Shown: piece by piece, positions 39,033 through 47,315 of the stretch
How positions within the stretch are numbered: position 1 is the stretch's first letter
Layout: every line of letters begins with the position of its first letter
Assembly (NCBI GenBank): GCA_021797795.1
Contig: JAJZZB010000007.1
Location: forward strand, 1-49,902
Source: Actinomycetes bacterium
Lineage (GTDB): Bacteria; Actinomycetota; Acidimicrobiia; Acidimicrobiales; Bog-793
Length of the DNA: 49,902 bases
Direction of reading: 5' to 3'
Program-made: the position numbers and the translations under genes
Notes under the pieces: model-generated
The model's database searches: none
What the model was told of the DNA's origin: nothing
Seen by the model: the letters and a program-made list of their open reading frames with translations, nothing else

Positions 39033-39729
39033 CCCGTCACCCCCCTGGCGCGTCTGCTCTCTCCGCCCGAGACCCTAGACGAGCGCCTCGGGACCGGCAC
39101 TCTGTCAGCAGACATACTGCGGGTCGTTGGCCGGGCGTGGCGCGACGGGTGCGACGTGTTCGCTCACCCTTCTCGTGAGCGCTGAGGTGCCTGCCGCCTC
39201 ACCTGCGACCTTGACGAGGCCAGGGCGGCGGGAGCTTCGGGCCATGAAGACCAACTGCCGGATCCCCACGCCGAGAAGGTCGAGCTCCCCGCGCCCACGT
39301 GATGCGGCTCACCCTCGAGACGGACTGGCCGGCGAGCTCGAGCTCCTGCCCGGATCGAACGAGGGGTCGCTCTTCGCGCCGCTCGGCCGTCCTCGGTACC
39401 TCGTGCAGGTGCGCGGTTGCCTCCGAGAGCCGGACGATCACGTGGCCCAACGGCTCGGACCTCGACCCGCCGGCGCGCCATGGCGATTTCGAGCCGCGGG
39501 CGTGACCCACTTCCGGCGAGTGCTGAGTGCCCAGTCCGAGCGGTCGTGTCGCAGGTCGACGGCGATCCTCCGCGTCGCCACCTGCAGGCGCACCGAGGAG
39601 CACCACTTCTCTCGAAGGCCGGATGGTCCACGCTGTCCAAGCCGCCCTTGCAGACGAGCGGGCACGCTCGCCGGCCCGCCAGCTGAGCGCACCCATCGCT
39701 GATTGCGGCCACCGACGACCGGAGGGATC
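39033..39729. other. Gene-poor region with unrecognised minus-strand coding remnants
   Basis: About 700 nt without an intact gene. On the minus strand, two frames hold protein-like stretches: VATRRIAVDLRHDRSDWALSTR near 39500-39600 and VIVRLSEATAHLHEVPRTAE near 39370-39440, as though one gene had been frameshifted. I cannot name the family. GGAGGG at 39721-39726 belongs to the next gene. Confidence 0.35.
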
Positions 39730-40311
39730 ATGCAGGCCATGTCCTTGCCCGCCCCCAGCCTGCAGACCGGCCGGCTTCGGCTGCGGCCCTTCGACGACGA
39801 CGACGCGACCGACCTGTTCGCGTTGCAAAGCAGCGCGCATGTGCTGCGCTACTGGGACGCGCCGCCCTGGAGCGAGCGCCGGCAAGCCGACCGCTTCATC
39901 ACGGCTTGCCGGCAGATGGCGGAGCAGGGCACCGGGGTGCGGCTGGCCGTGGATCGGCTCGCTGACGGGGCGTTCATCGGCTGGTGCGCCCTGAACGGGT
40001 GGAATCCTGACCACCGCAGAGTCTCGCTCGGCTACTGCTACGACGATGACGTCTGGGGTCACGGCTACGCCACGGAGGCGGCGGCCGCCCTGCTGGGGTG
40101 GGCATTCGACAGGCTGGAGCTGAATCGGGTTCAGGCTGAGACCGATACGCGCAACGTTGCGTCAGTCCGCGTGCTGGAGAAGCTCGGATTCCTCCGTGAA
40201 GGGAGGCTGCGAGAGGACTGCGTCGTGAACGGCGAGGTCTCCGACTCGTTCGTCTACGGGCTGATCAGGCGGGAGTGGCGGCCGCCGTCCGAGCCGGCTC
40301 CCGCCCGCTGA
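39730..40311 (+). CDS. GNAT acetyltransferase, RimJ/RimL type
   Basis: 193 residues. The pattern LQTGRLRLRPFDDDDATDLFAL at the start, LGYCYDDDVWGHGYATEAAAALLGWAFDRLELNRVQAETDTRNVASVRVLEKLGFLREGRLREDCVVNGEVSDSFVYGLIRREW is the full RimJ/RimL acetyl-CoA fold with W-G-x-G-Y-A-T-E. It acetylates a protein N-terminus or a small amine; the target is unknown. ATG 39730 lies 3 nt after GGAGGG and ATG 39739 lies 12 nt after it; both are feasible. Confidence 0.9.
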   Translation: MQAMSLPAPSLQTGRLRLRPFDDDDATDLFALQSSAHVLRYWDAPPWSERRQADRFITACRQMAEQGTGVRLAVDRLADGAFIGWCALNGWNPDHRRVSLGYCYDDDVWGHGYATEAAAALLGWAFDRLELNRVQAETDTRNVASVRVLEKLGFLREGRLREDCVVNGEVSDSFVYGLIRREWRPPSEPAPAR

Positions 40312-40429
40312 TCCCGGCGCTGCCCGCTGTGGATCACCCACCCCGGTCGTTCCTGCGGTGGGCACGCCGCCCCCCGCCGCGCCTCAGCCCGCCTTGAGGC
40401 GAGCCTGCCACGGGGATGCGGCGGTCGCC

Positions 40430-40498
40430 TGGCGAGGTCGGCACACGGCGGGGGAAGGTCTCGTGCTCGTCGAGCACGAGATCGGTGATGTCGGGCAA
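40430..40498 (-). pseudogene. Hemerythrin-like N-terminal fragment
   Basis: From TTG 40498 (GAAGGAG just upstream) the minus strand reads LPDITDLVLDEHETFPRRV, the first helix of HHE-type hemerythrin proteins with the metal-ligand histidine in D-E-H-E. Similarity fades after about 20 residues and the rest of the domain is absent, so this is a 5' fragment. Confidence 0.5.
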
Positions 40499-40565
40499 GG
40501 CTCCTTCTCCGGGTGGGTCGGGCGCACGGCCGCGCCGGGTCTCGGTACCAAGGAGGGTCTCGGGT

Positions 40566-40905
40566 TCAGCCGTCGAGGTTCGCGGCGGTCGGTTCCGAGC
40601 CGGGGCGGACGACCACGAGACGGCTCTCCTCGTTGCCGCCGCTGGTCTCCCGGTGGGTCACCCCCAGGGGAGGACGTGGACGAGGTCGCCGGCCCCTGCC
40701 GAGACCGTCTCGGCACCATCGGGACCACTTCGAGGAGGGGTTGCCCGGCGGCGACAGGTCGACTCTCGTGGTGGTGCCAGGGGCAGGGTGCACCAGCCCG
40801 GCCGCGAGCTGCCCGCTGGCGATGGTCTCCTACCGGCACATCCCCGGCGCACGGTCGGCGTCCGACCAGACCCCGGGCCGGTTGTGACGATTCGCCCGGG
40901 CGCGG
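40566..40905 (-). pseudogene. Decayed cupin-domain protein (several frameshifts)
   Basis: On the minus strand one can assemble, across three frames, the order of a single cupin: ETIASGQLAAGLVHPAPGT, PWHHHES (metal-binding histidines), RSGPDGAETVSAGAGDLVHVLPW, then VTHRETSGGNEESRLVVV and RPGSEPTAANLDG ending at 40566. At least two frameshifts and one early stop separate these pieces. This is a degraded single-domain cupin, next to the hemerythrin fragment. Confidence 0.6.
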
Positions 40906-40949
40906 TCACAGACCCGAGGCTGCCCGCCGCCGCGACAACTCCTGCTCGC

Positions 40950-41969
40950 TCAGGCCTTGTGGCTCTCGAGGTACGAGAGGTACCACTCGACGGCCTGCGG
41001 GATGCCCTCTTCCACCTGGACCGAGGGCACGAAGCCGAGCGTCTCGCCGAGGAGCGAGACGTCCATGCCGTTCTCCTGCACTTCCGCCGCCATGGCGTCC
41101 ACGAGCTCGAGCTCGGCCGACCGCCCGACGGCCACCTCGACGAGGCGGATCATCTCCATCAGCTGGACCTGCCGCCCGGTGGCGACGTTGAGCACCCGCC
41201 AGGGGTCACCGGCGATGGCGGCCCGGGGGCCCCCGCCGGCAGGAGTGGTGCCGAATTCCGCGCCGTCCACGACTGCGAGCGCGACGACGTGGGCGACGTC
41301 GTCTCCCCAGACGAAGTCGCGCACCATCTTCCCGTGGCCGTGGACCTTGATCGGCTCGCCGCGGGATATGCGCTCGGCGAAGGTGTACATGGCCATGTCG
41401 GGCCGGCCGTCGGTGCCGTAGACCGTGGAGAAGCGCAGCCCGGTGCAGGAGATCCTGGCGGCGTGGGCGTAGCTGAAGGCGAGCAGCTCGTCGCAGCGCT
41501 TCGTGGCCCCATAGAGCGAGAGGGGGAAGACAGCGGCGTCCTCCTCCTTGAAGGGCAGGTGCCGGCTGCCCCCGTAGACGGCACCGGAGGAGGCATAGAC
41601 CATCGTCTTCACCTCATGGTCGACGGTTGCCTTGATGACATTGCCGAAACCCGAGATGTTGGAGGAGATGAAGGTGGCGGGCTCGTCCATCGACTTCCGC
41701 AGGCCGCCCTGGGCGGCGAGGTGGACGACGGCGTCGGGCACGGGCCGGAAGAGGGAAGAGACGGCGTCCTCATCCCGGATGTCTCCAGTGATGAGGTGGA
41801 AGCCCTGGCGCCCCTCGAGGCGCTCGACCCGATCGTGTTTCAGCTCGGCTGAGTAGGTGGTGTCGAAGTTGTCGATGGCGACGACCTCATGACCGCCATC
41901 CAACAGCTCGTCCGAGACCTTTGCTCCTATGAAGCCGGCCGCTCCGGTCACCGCGATGCGCATCGCCAT
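40950..41969 (-). CDS. NAD-dependent sugar-nucleotide epimerase (UDP-glucuronate/UDP-glucose 4-epimerase-like)
   Basis: 339-residue extended SDR. NAD motif IAVTGAAGFIGAKVSDELL, DNFDTTYSAELKHDR, active-site serine region VYASSGAVYGG, and catalytic YGATKR (Y-x-x-x-K). FSTVYGTDGRPDMAMYTFAERI and KVHGHGKMVRDFVWGDDVA follow the GalE/WbpP/LspL pattern that acts on UDP-sugars; the exact sugar is not determinable. MAMRIAV at 41969 or MRIAV at 41963 are the starts. It probably feeds cell-surface polysaccharide, but no glycosyltransferases lie nearby. It sits intact amid decayed sequence. Confidence 0.88.
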   Translation of the reverse strand: MAMRIAVTGAAGFIGAKVSDELLDGGHEVVAIDNFDTTYSAELKHDRVERLEGRQGFHLITGDIRDEDAVSSLFRPVPDAVVHLAAQGGLRKSMDEPATFISSNISGFGNVIKATVDHEVKTMVYASSGAVYGGSRHLPFKEEDAAVFPLSLYGATKRCDELLAFSYAHAARISCTGLRFSTVYGTDGRPDMAMYTFAERISRGEPIKVHGHGKMVRDFVWGDDVAHVVALAVVDGAEFGTTPAGGGPRAAIAGDPWRVLNVATGRQVQLMEMIRLVEVAVGRSAELELVDAMAAEVQENGMDVSLLGETLGFVPSVQVEEGIPQAVEWYLSYLESHKA

Positions 41970-42451
41970 TGCCTAGCAGAGAGCATCGCCGATGACATCT
42001 TGTGCCGGTGTCTCCCGAGCGGCGCCGGAGGTGCCCGCCGGCGGCTCGGCTTGTCGGCAGGGAGCCCACCAGCCTCTCGTCGATCGCCTCGGACGCCTGC
42101 CAGCTGCATCGAGCGTCCTGGTCCCTCGAGCCCCGCTCGGCCTGGATCCACCGTCTGAGCTCTGCCACACGCGCCTGTCCGGCAGATTGTCCGGGATGCT
42201 GCAAGGTTCCGGTTGTTGCCGCTCCGGCGAGAGGCGTGCGAGAGCAGGCCTTTGTTCGGCGGCGTTCGTGCTGGAGATCGCCGGGGCGTGCCACCGGCGA
42301 TCTCGGGGGCGGTCGCTCAGGTGTGAAGCGAGCAGAGTCGCTCGTAGGCCTCGAGCCACTGTCGGTCCACGGCCAGCTCGTCGGTAGGTGTGGAGGCGCC
42401 GTCGGGCGCAAGTGGGTGCGATGCCCGGGCACAGCGAGCAGACGCGGGCGG
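41970..42451. other. Gene-poor region with a possible remnant on the minus strand
   Basis: About 480 nt between the epimerase start and the recombinase fragment. A minus-strand frame near 42040-42160 reads VAELRRWIQAERGSRDQDARCSW, which looks helical and protein-like but lacks context. The lost N-terminus of the recombinase, with its catalytic serine, should lie here and is not found. Confidence 0.4.
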
Positions 42452-43072
42452 ATCGTCGCCCACTACTACGACATCGAGTCGGGCACCCGCTCCTACGCCG
42501 CCCAGGGCCCTGGCGGACTGGCTGGCTTCGACATCCCGATCCCCCGAGACGGCGGACTGCAGGACCTCCTCGCCGACGCGGCGAAGCGCCCGGCGCGCCT
42601 CGACCGGGTGATCGTGGCGTCGATCTCCCGTCTGTCACGCGACTCCTCGGTCGTCTTCCGGGTCGAGGACGAGCTGCGATCGGCCGGTGTGCGTCTCTGC
42701 GCGGCAGACGAGCCGCTCGAGGAGTCCTTCGGCACCATCGTGCTCCGCCACGTGAACATCGGCATCGCGCCGGGCTACCACCACGAGCTGATGGTCAAGT
42801 CCCGCCAAAGCCAGGAGAGCTCGACCCGCCGGGGTTCGCACACCGGCGGCGTCGCCCTCTACGGGTACCGCTTCGTCACCCACGACCACCCGAACCCGCA
42901 CAAGGCGAGCCGCGGCATCAACAAGCGCACCTTGGAGCTCGACCCCGTTCGCGCGTTGGTCGTGCGCACCATCTTCCCAGGATCCACCGACGCGTTCGCC
43001 GCTGATGTGCCTTCCCAAAGAGCACTTCGGCTGGTGCCACTGTTCCGAGCTCCGAAGAGGGTGGTCTCGTGA
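42452..43072 (+). pseudogene. Truncated serine recombinase
   Basis: In one open frame: GRIVAHYYDIESGTRSYAA, DIPIPRDGGLQDLLADAA, VIVASISRLSRDSSVVFRVEDEL (resolvase-domain helices), then the recombinase domain start HTGGVALYGYRFVTHDHPNPH and LELDPVRALVVRTIF. The catalytic serine motif (R-x-S-T) expected about 40 residues earlier is missing, and the protein ends in unrelated residues soon after 42975, before the zinc and coiled-coil regions. It is a both-ends-truncated large serine integrase-type gene, a relic of a former mobile element. Confidence 0.7.
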
Positions 43073-43227
43073 CCGTCACCGGACGGCCTCGATCATGGTA
43101 CGTGCCAAGCAGCGCTCGAACTGGAACTGGACCGAGCTGCTCGCACGTAGGCAACGTTGCGGAGGGGGAGCGCCCGGCGGAGCCGCCTCCGGCCGTTCCC
43201 GGGCACCACCATCGAACGTCCGAGCCG

Positions 43228-43857
43228 TCAATCCGCGATCTCGAAGATCACCGTGACGTGTGCAAGAACCTCGTCGGATCCGGCCTCCACCGGCACTGAC
43301 GCAGCGTGGGCAGCGGCGAATGTGGCAAGCCGGCGAGGCGGAGCAGGCATCTCGCTGATGGCGACCACTCGGCCGAGCCGGACGCCGGCGGCGTCGGCCA
43401 CGCGCTCGGCTTTCGACCGAGCGTCCTTCACCGCCCGGGCCGCCGCGTCGTTGCGCGCCGCCTCGGAGTCGGCGGTGGACAGCTGGAAGCCTCCGAGCCG
43501 AAGAGAGTCACCGGCCGCCTCGCTGATGGCGGTCACCACGGCAGGAGCGAGTCCGAGTGTCCGTAGCCGAACGGACATTGAGTACGAGGCCACGTAGGTC
43601 ACGACCCGAAGACCCCGCTCGTCCATCTGCGGATGGAGGGCTACACCTTGGGTCTGGACGTCACCCTCGTCGATCCCCTGGTGCTTGGTCGCTGCCAGCA
43701 CCTCTTCCGCGCGACGAGCTACGACGTCGAGCGCCACCGAAGCAGCATCGGCCCTTGCCTCGAGGCCGACATGGAGCACCGCGGCATCTGGCGTCACCGT
43801 CGTCGATCCTTGCCCGGTCACGACGACCGTGTTCGGGGGCACACTCCCTGTGGTCAT
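43228..43857 (-). CDS. SIMPL domain (DUF541) protein
   Basis: 209 residues. Starts VVVTGQGSTTVTPDAAVLHVGLEARAD, the SIMPL/DUF541 opening, and continues VQTQGVALHPQMDERGLRVVTYVASYSMSVRLRTL and AVKDARSKAERVADAAGVRLGRVVAISEM, all diagnostic. These proteins are usually periplasmic or surface-exposed; here no signal peptide is seen before the domain, so it may be cytosolic. Function of the family is unclear (oxidative-stress and kinase-associated examples exist). ATG at 43857. Confidence 0.88.
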   Translation of the reverse strand: MTTGSVPPNTVVVTGQGSTTVTPDAAVLHVGLEARADAASVALDVVARRAEEVLAATKHQGIDEGDVQTQGVALHPQMDERGLRVVTYVASYSMSVRLRTLGLAPAVVTAISEAAGDSLRLGGFQLSTADSEAARNDAAARAVKDARSKAERVADAAGVRLGRVVAISEMPAPPRRLATFAAAHAASVPVEAGSDEVLAHVTVIFEIAD

Positions 43858-44082
43858 GCCCAGACGCTACCCAGGGACCGGGGAGCAGGCGGGTCCCCCG
43901 TGTGTCGGCAACGGTACCCGGGCGCGAGGATGAGAGCACCGGAAACGTGAACCCGAGGTCTTTGAAACGTGAAGACCTCTTGGGCGCCCCCGGCAGGAGC
44001 CGGCTCAGTCCTCCGACGGGTGGTGCGGCTGAGCCAGAGGCTGGAGCTGGGGTGAGAGGACCGGCTCCGATTGGGCCGGCGA

Positions 44083-44125
44083 AGGAAATCCTACTCACAT
44101 AGCCAGAATGTGGGTATGATTTCCT
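44083..44125 (+). promoter_or_regulatory. abiEi operator: 18-bp inverted repeat over a leaderless promoter
   Basis: Arms 44083-44100 (AGGAAATCCTACTCACAT) and 44108-44125 (ATGTGGGTATGATTTCCT) are complementary at 16 of 18 positions, with a 7-nt spacer. TATGAT at 44115-44120 in the right arm is a good -10, and the ATG at 44129 lies 8 nt later, so the mRNA should be leaderless. AbiEi antitoxins are known to repress their own operons through inverted repeats. Confidence 0.8.
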
Positions 44126-44128
44126 CCC

Positions 44129-44725
44129 ATGAGGACGGCCAGAGGGTCCGGTCTGCGAGAGCAGCTAGGTGACACGTTCAACTACGGGGAGGCCAAGAAG
44201 GCCGGCGTCGGCGACAGGCGGCTGTACGCCCTGCGCGACAGCGGGGAGATCCTCGCGCTCGGCGGCGGGGTCTACCGCTGGGCCGATGCCCCGCCCGCCG
44301 ACTCCGACCTGGTCGAGATTGCCGAGCGGGTCCCGCACGCCACGCTGTGCCTGGAGACCGCGCTCGCCCGCCACGGCCTGCTGGACGACATCCCCGCCGC
44401 CATCGACATCGCCATCCCTCGGGGGAGCGCTCGGCCGTCCCTGAAGGCGCCGACCCGCATCCACCAGTTCGACCCCCGCACCTTCGGCCTGGGACGAAAC
44501 GAGCTCGAGGTCGGGGCCAGGCGCCCTCTAGGTCTGTACTCGGCCGAGCGGTCTCTCATCGACGTCGTCCGCCTGCGCCACCTCGAAGGCAGCGAGGTCG
44601 CCTGGGAAGCGCTGCGGCGCTGGCTTGGCCGCCCAGGCCGAAGTCCCGCCCAGCTGATCGGGCTCGCCCGGGAGTTCTCCCGCGCCGAGCCCGCTTTGCG
44701 CCAGGCGCTGGAAGTCCTCCTGTGA
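44129..44725 (+). CDS. abiEi: AbiEi-family type IV antitoxin/transcriptional autoregulator
   Basis: 198 residues. The N-terminal winged helix-turn-helix is recognisable (FNYGEAKKAGVGDRRLYALRDSGEILALGGGVYRW), followed by the AbiEi core: ATLCLETALARHGLLDDIPAAIDIAIPRG, RIHQFDPRTFGLGRNELEVG and YSAERSLIDVVRLRH. In AbiE systems this protein neutralises the nucleotidyltransferase AbiEii and represses the operon. Its stop overlaps the toxin GTG (GTGA). The intact antitoxin is left without an intact toxin. Confidence 0.85.
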   Translation: MRTARGSGLREQLGDTFNYGEAKKAGVGDRRLYALRDSGEILALGGGVYRWADAPPADSDLVEIAERVPHATLCLETALARHGLLDDIPAAIDIAIPRGSARPSLKAPTRIHQFDPRTFGLGRNELEVGARRPLGLYSAERSLIDVVRLRHLEGSEVAWEALRRWLGRPGRSPAQLIGLAREFSRAEPALRQALEVLL

Positions 44726-45123
44726 CCGCTCCCTCCCGGGCCACCCGGGCGGGGCAGGCATACCTTGACCTGCGGGCCAAGGCCCGCGGCGATCGCCGCC
44801 CGGTCGACGAGCTCTTGCAGCTCTACGTCCTCGAGTCGTTCCTCGCTCGCCTGGCCGAGTCCCGGTTCGCTGACAAGCTCGTCTTGAAAGGCGGGGTGCT
44901 CCTGGCTGCCTTCGGCGAACGCCGCCCGACCCGCGACATCGACCTGCAGGCCCAAGTGCTCGACAACGACGCGGAGAGCGTCCGAGCGGTCATCTGCGAA
45001 GTCGCCTCCCTTCGCCTCGACGACGGCGTGGTGTTCGACGTGGGCGGCGCCGCTGCAGCCGTGATCCGAGACGAGGTCCTGCTCGGCGGCGAGGTCGTCG
45101 TGCAGGTGACCGGGTCCCCCTGA
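44722..45123 (+). pseudogene. abiEii: AbiEii nucleotidyltransferase toxin, 3'-truncated at IS insertion
   Basis: 133 codons remain of a family that is normally near 250-300. The N-terminus is intact: LLQLYVLESFLARLAESRFADKLVLKGGVLLAAFGERRPTRDIDLQA, containing the GG (nucleotide-binding G-G) and D-x-D metal-binding pair of the DUF1814/AbiEii domain. Coding similarity ends at VQVTG just before the IS3 element; a TGA follows at once. The catalytic lysine and the helical C-terminus are lost, so toxin activity is unlikely. Confidence 0.82.
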
Positions 45124-45125
45124 GC

Positions 45126-45145
45126 TGATCCACCCGCTGTGCGAG
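45126..45145 (+). repeat. IS3 left terminal inverted repeat
   Basis: 20 bp beginning TGATCC; 17 of 20 positions match the right end in inverted orientation. It begins two nucleotides beyond the truncated AbiEii frame's TGA. Confidence 0.75.
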
Positions 45146-45183
45146 TCCGAGCCCCCAAGATGGGGGAAGGAGGACCGCACGAC

Positions 45184-45462
45184 ATGAAGCGACGCAGGCA
45201 CACACCCGAGCAGATCGTCCGCAAGCTCGCCGAGGGTGACAAGCTCCTCGGTCAGGGCCAGCCGATCGAGGACGTCTGTCGCCACCTCGAGATCACCGAG
45301 TCGACCTGGCACCGCTGGCGCAACCAGTACGGGGGCATGAAGGCCGAGGACGCGAAGCGTCTGAAGGCGCTCGAGCGCGAGAACACGCGGTTGAAGAAGA
45401 TCGTCGCCGACCAGGCGCTCGACATCGACATGCTGAAGGAGCTGAACCGGGGAAACTTCTGA
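45184..45462 (+). CDS. IS3-family transposase OrfA (helix-turn-helix)
   Basis: 92 residues: KRRRHTPEQIVRKLAEGDKLLGQGQPIEDVCRHLEITESTWHRWRNQYGG, the IS3/IS407-group helix-turn-helix, then a leucine-zipper-like ALERENTRLKKIVADQALDIDMLKELNRGNF that mediates OrfA-OrfB multimerisation. ATG 45184. The stop (TGA 45460-45462) touches the beginning of the orfB frame, as needed for -1 frameshift production of OrfAB. Confidence 0.92.
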   Translation: MKRRRHTPEQIVRKLAEGDKLLGQGQPIEDVCRHLEITESTWHRWRNQYGGMKAEDAKRLKALERENTRLKKIVADQALDIDMLKELNRGNF

Positions 45463-46103
45463 CCCCGGACCGCCGCCGGAGGGCCGTAGCGACCCTCGAG
45501 CAGCGGTTCGGGGTCTCCGAGCGCCGAGCCTGCAGGCTCGTCGGCCAACCCCGCTCCACACAACGTCTCGCCCCGCCGGAGCCGGCAGACGACGAGCTCG
45601 CCTTGAGGGCCTTCCTCCGGGACTTCTCCCGCCGGCGACCGCGCTGGGGCTGGCGGCGGGCCTTCACCGAGGCGCGCAGGTCCGGCTGGCCAGAGGTGAA
45701 CCGGAAGCGCATCCACCGCCTCTGGCGGGAAGAAGGCCTTCGTGTGCCCTATCGCAAGCGGAAGAAGCCGCTCCGGGGCATCGGCAAGGCCATGGGGCCG
45801 TTCTGCCCGCTGCACCCGAACGTGGTGTGGGCCCTCGACTTCCAGTTCGACCAGACGAGTGACGGGAGGATGCTGAAGCTCCTGAACGTGATCGACGAGA
45901 AGAGCCGCGAGTGCCTCGCCATCGAGGTTGCACGCACGATCGACGCCGACGGGGTCGTGGCGGTGCTCGAGCGCCTCGCCCGAGAGCGCGGCGCTCCTCG
46001 TTACGTGCGCTTTGACCACGGGCCCGAGTTCATCGCTCATGCCGTCGCGGACTGGTGCCGCTTCAACGGGACCGACACCGCCTTCATCGACCCGGGCTCA
46101 CCC
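45462..46103 (+). pseudogene. IS3-family transposase OrfB, 5' portion (split)
   Basis: The frame starting at 45462 reads TPDRRRRAVATLEQRFGVSERRACRLVGQPRSTQRLAPPEP, then the HTH_21-like WGWRRAFTEARRSGWPEVNRKRIHRLWREEGL and the DDE domain: ALDFQFDQTSDGRMLK (first aspartate) and YVRFDHGPEFIAHAVADWC (second aspartate), to DPGSP. There a Tn554-like element intervenes. Its missing remainder lies at 49570-49785. The second aspartate reads DHGPEF instead of the usual DNGPEF. Confidence 0.9.
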
Positions 46104-46106
46104 CCC

Positions 46107-46119
46107 TTATCCGGCCAAT
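46107..46119 (+). repeat. Left terminal inverted repeat of the Tn554-like element
   Basis: TTATCCGGCCAAT; matches the complement of the right end (49554-49566) with a single mismatch at the fourth base. It is followed within 30 nt by several dyad symmetries, probable recombinase-binding sites. Confidence 0.8.
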
Positions 46120-46163
46120 GGATCCTGGGACGAATGACTCGAGCTGCTTGAACAGCTTGAGAA

Positions 46164-46180
46164 GTGGACTGGTGGTCCAC
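46164..46180 (+). repeat. Subterminal inverted repeats in left end of Tn554-like element
   Basis: GTGGAC (46164-46169) and GTCCAC (46175-46180) form a perfect dyad, overlapped by the palindrome GGTGGTCCACC (46171-46181) and by AAGTGG/CCACTT (46162-46167/46180-46185). The nested symmetry, 35 nt before the tnpA ATG, suggests binding sites for a recombinase or TnpC, or promoter control. Confidence 0.55.
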
Positions 46181-46214
46181 CACTTGGCTGGGTCAATAGT
46201 GATACGTATGGCAC

Positions 46215-47315
46215 ATGGCCGAGAGGGATCGTGATCAATCGCTGACGGTTACCGAAGCCGACGGCGAGTTCGTTCTCAGTGGCCCCGGTGAGGCCGAGTT
46301 CGGCGTCGTGAACGACTACCTGGCCTACCTGAGCGATCGTCGATACTCCCCACGCACCGTGCGCGCCTACGCCTTCGACCTGCTGCACTTCTGCCGGTGG
46401 CTGAGCGCCGACGGCACGGCGATCGATGCGGTCAGCACCGACACCCTCATACGGTTTCTCGCCGCATGTCGTGGGGCCCTGCTGCCCGGCCAGCACGGCG
46501 GCAACGTGGTCGATCTGCGCAGTGGGCGTTCGGCTGGGTACGCCCCGGCGACGGTCAATCGGCGGATGGCCGCCGTGTCGGGGTTGTTCACCTTCCGGGC
46601 GATGCGCGATCCGGCGCTTCCCAATCCGGTGCCACGTGGTGCAGCGGCGCGCCGGAGTGCAAAGGGCGAGCGGTCCGGGATGCTTGGCCACCTGGCCCGG
46701 CCCCGCGCTCGTTCCCAGCTGCGTGTCCGCGAACCGCGCCGGCTTCCGCGTGGGCTCGACCGCCAGGAGATCCAGGCACTCCTTGGGAGCTTCCGCAGCG
46801 ACCGCGACCGGGCGATCGCCGGTCTCATGCTGTTCTCGGGGCTGCGCAGTGCCGAAGTGCTCGGCCTCTGTGTCACCGACATCGACATCGGTCGTGGCTG
46901 GGCACGCGTGGTGGGAAAGGGCGACAAGGAGCGCCGGGTGCCGATCGACCCCGACGTCGCCGCGCTGGTGCAGGCCTACCTGCTCGCCGAACGTCCCGAG
47001 ACGGCCGAAGGGAAGCTCTTCGTGGTCGCGAAGGGACCGCACCGTGGCCAGCCCCTCACCTACGAGGGATTGCGACGCGTCTTTCGCTATCACCGCGAGC
47101 GCGCCGGCGTCCCTGCCGGGCACCCGCACGCGCTCCGTCACAGCTTCGGCACCGCCCTCGCCGAGGCCGGCGTGGACCTATCGGTGATGCAGGCGCTCAT
47201 GGGCCACGACCACGTCGACTCGGCTGCCGCCTACATCCATCTCTCGCCTCAGCACGTGAGGCGTGCCTACGACGGCGCCCGCGCCCGTCAGCGGGCGAAC
47301 GAGACGGCGCGCTGA
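46215..47315 (+). CDS. tnpA: Tyrosine recombinase TnpA (Tn554-like)
   Basis: 366 residues. An N-terminal SAM-like core-binding domain (VVNDYLAYLSDRRYSPRTVRAYAFDLLHFCRWL) precedes the catalytic domain with the full set: R211 (SGLRSAEVL), K235 (GKGDKERRVP), H305 and R308 (HALRHSFGT), H331 (LMGHDHV) and nucleophile Y340 (AAAYIHLS). All catalytic residues are present, so it should be active. Its stop overlaps the tnpB start (TGATG). It is one of two recombinases required for Tn554-type transposition. Confidence 0.93.
   Translation: MAERDRDQSLTVTEADGEFVLSGPGEAEFGVVNDYLAYLSDRRYSPRTVRAYAFDLLHFCRWLSADGTAIDAVSTDTLIRFLAACRGALLPGQHGGNVVDLRSGRSAGYAPATVNRRMAAVSGLFTFRAMRDPALPNPVPRGAAARRSAKGERSGMLGHLARPRARSQLRVREPRRLPRGLDRQEIQALLGSFRSDRDRAIAGLMLFSGLRSAEVLGLCVTDIDIGRGWARVVGKGDKERRVPIDPDVAALVQAYLLAERPETAEGKLFVVAKGPHRGQPLTYEGLRRVFRYHRERAGVPAGHPHALRHSFGTALAEAGVDLSVMQALMGHDHVDSAAAYIHLSPQHVRRAYDGARARQRANETAR

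Noticed and set aside
46208-46235. ATG 46208 as the tnpA start
   Set aside because: It is in a different frame and reaches a stop after a few codons; ATG 46215 opens the recombinase frame.
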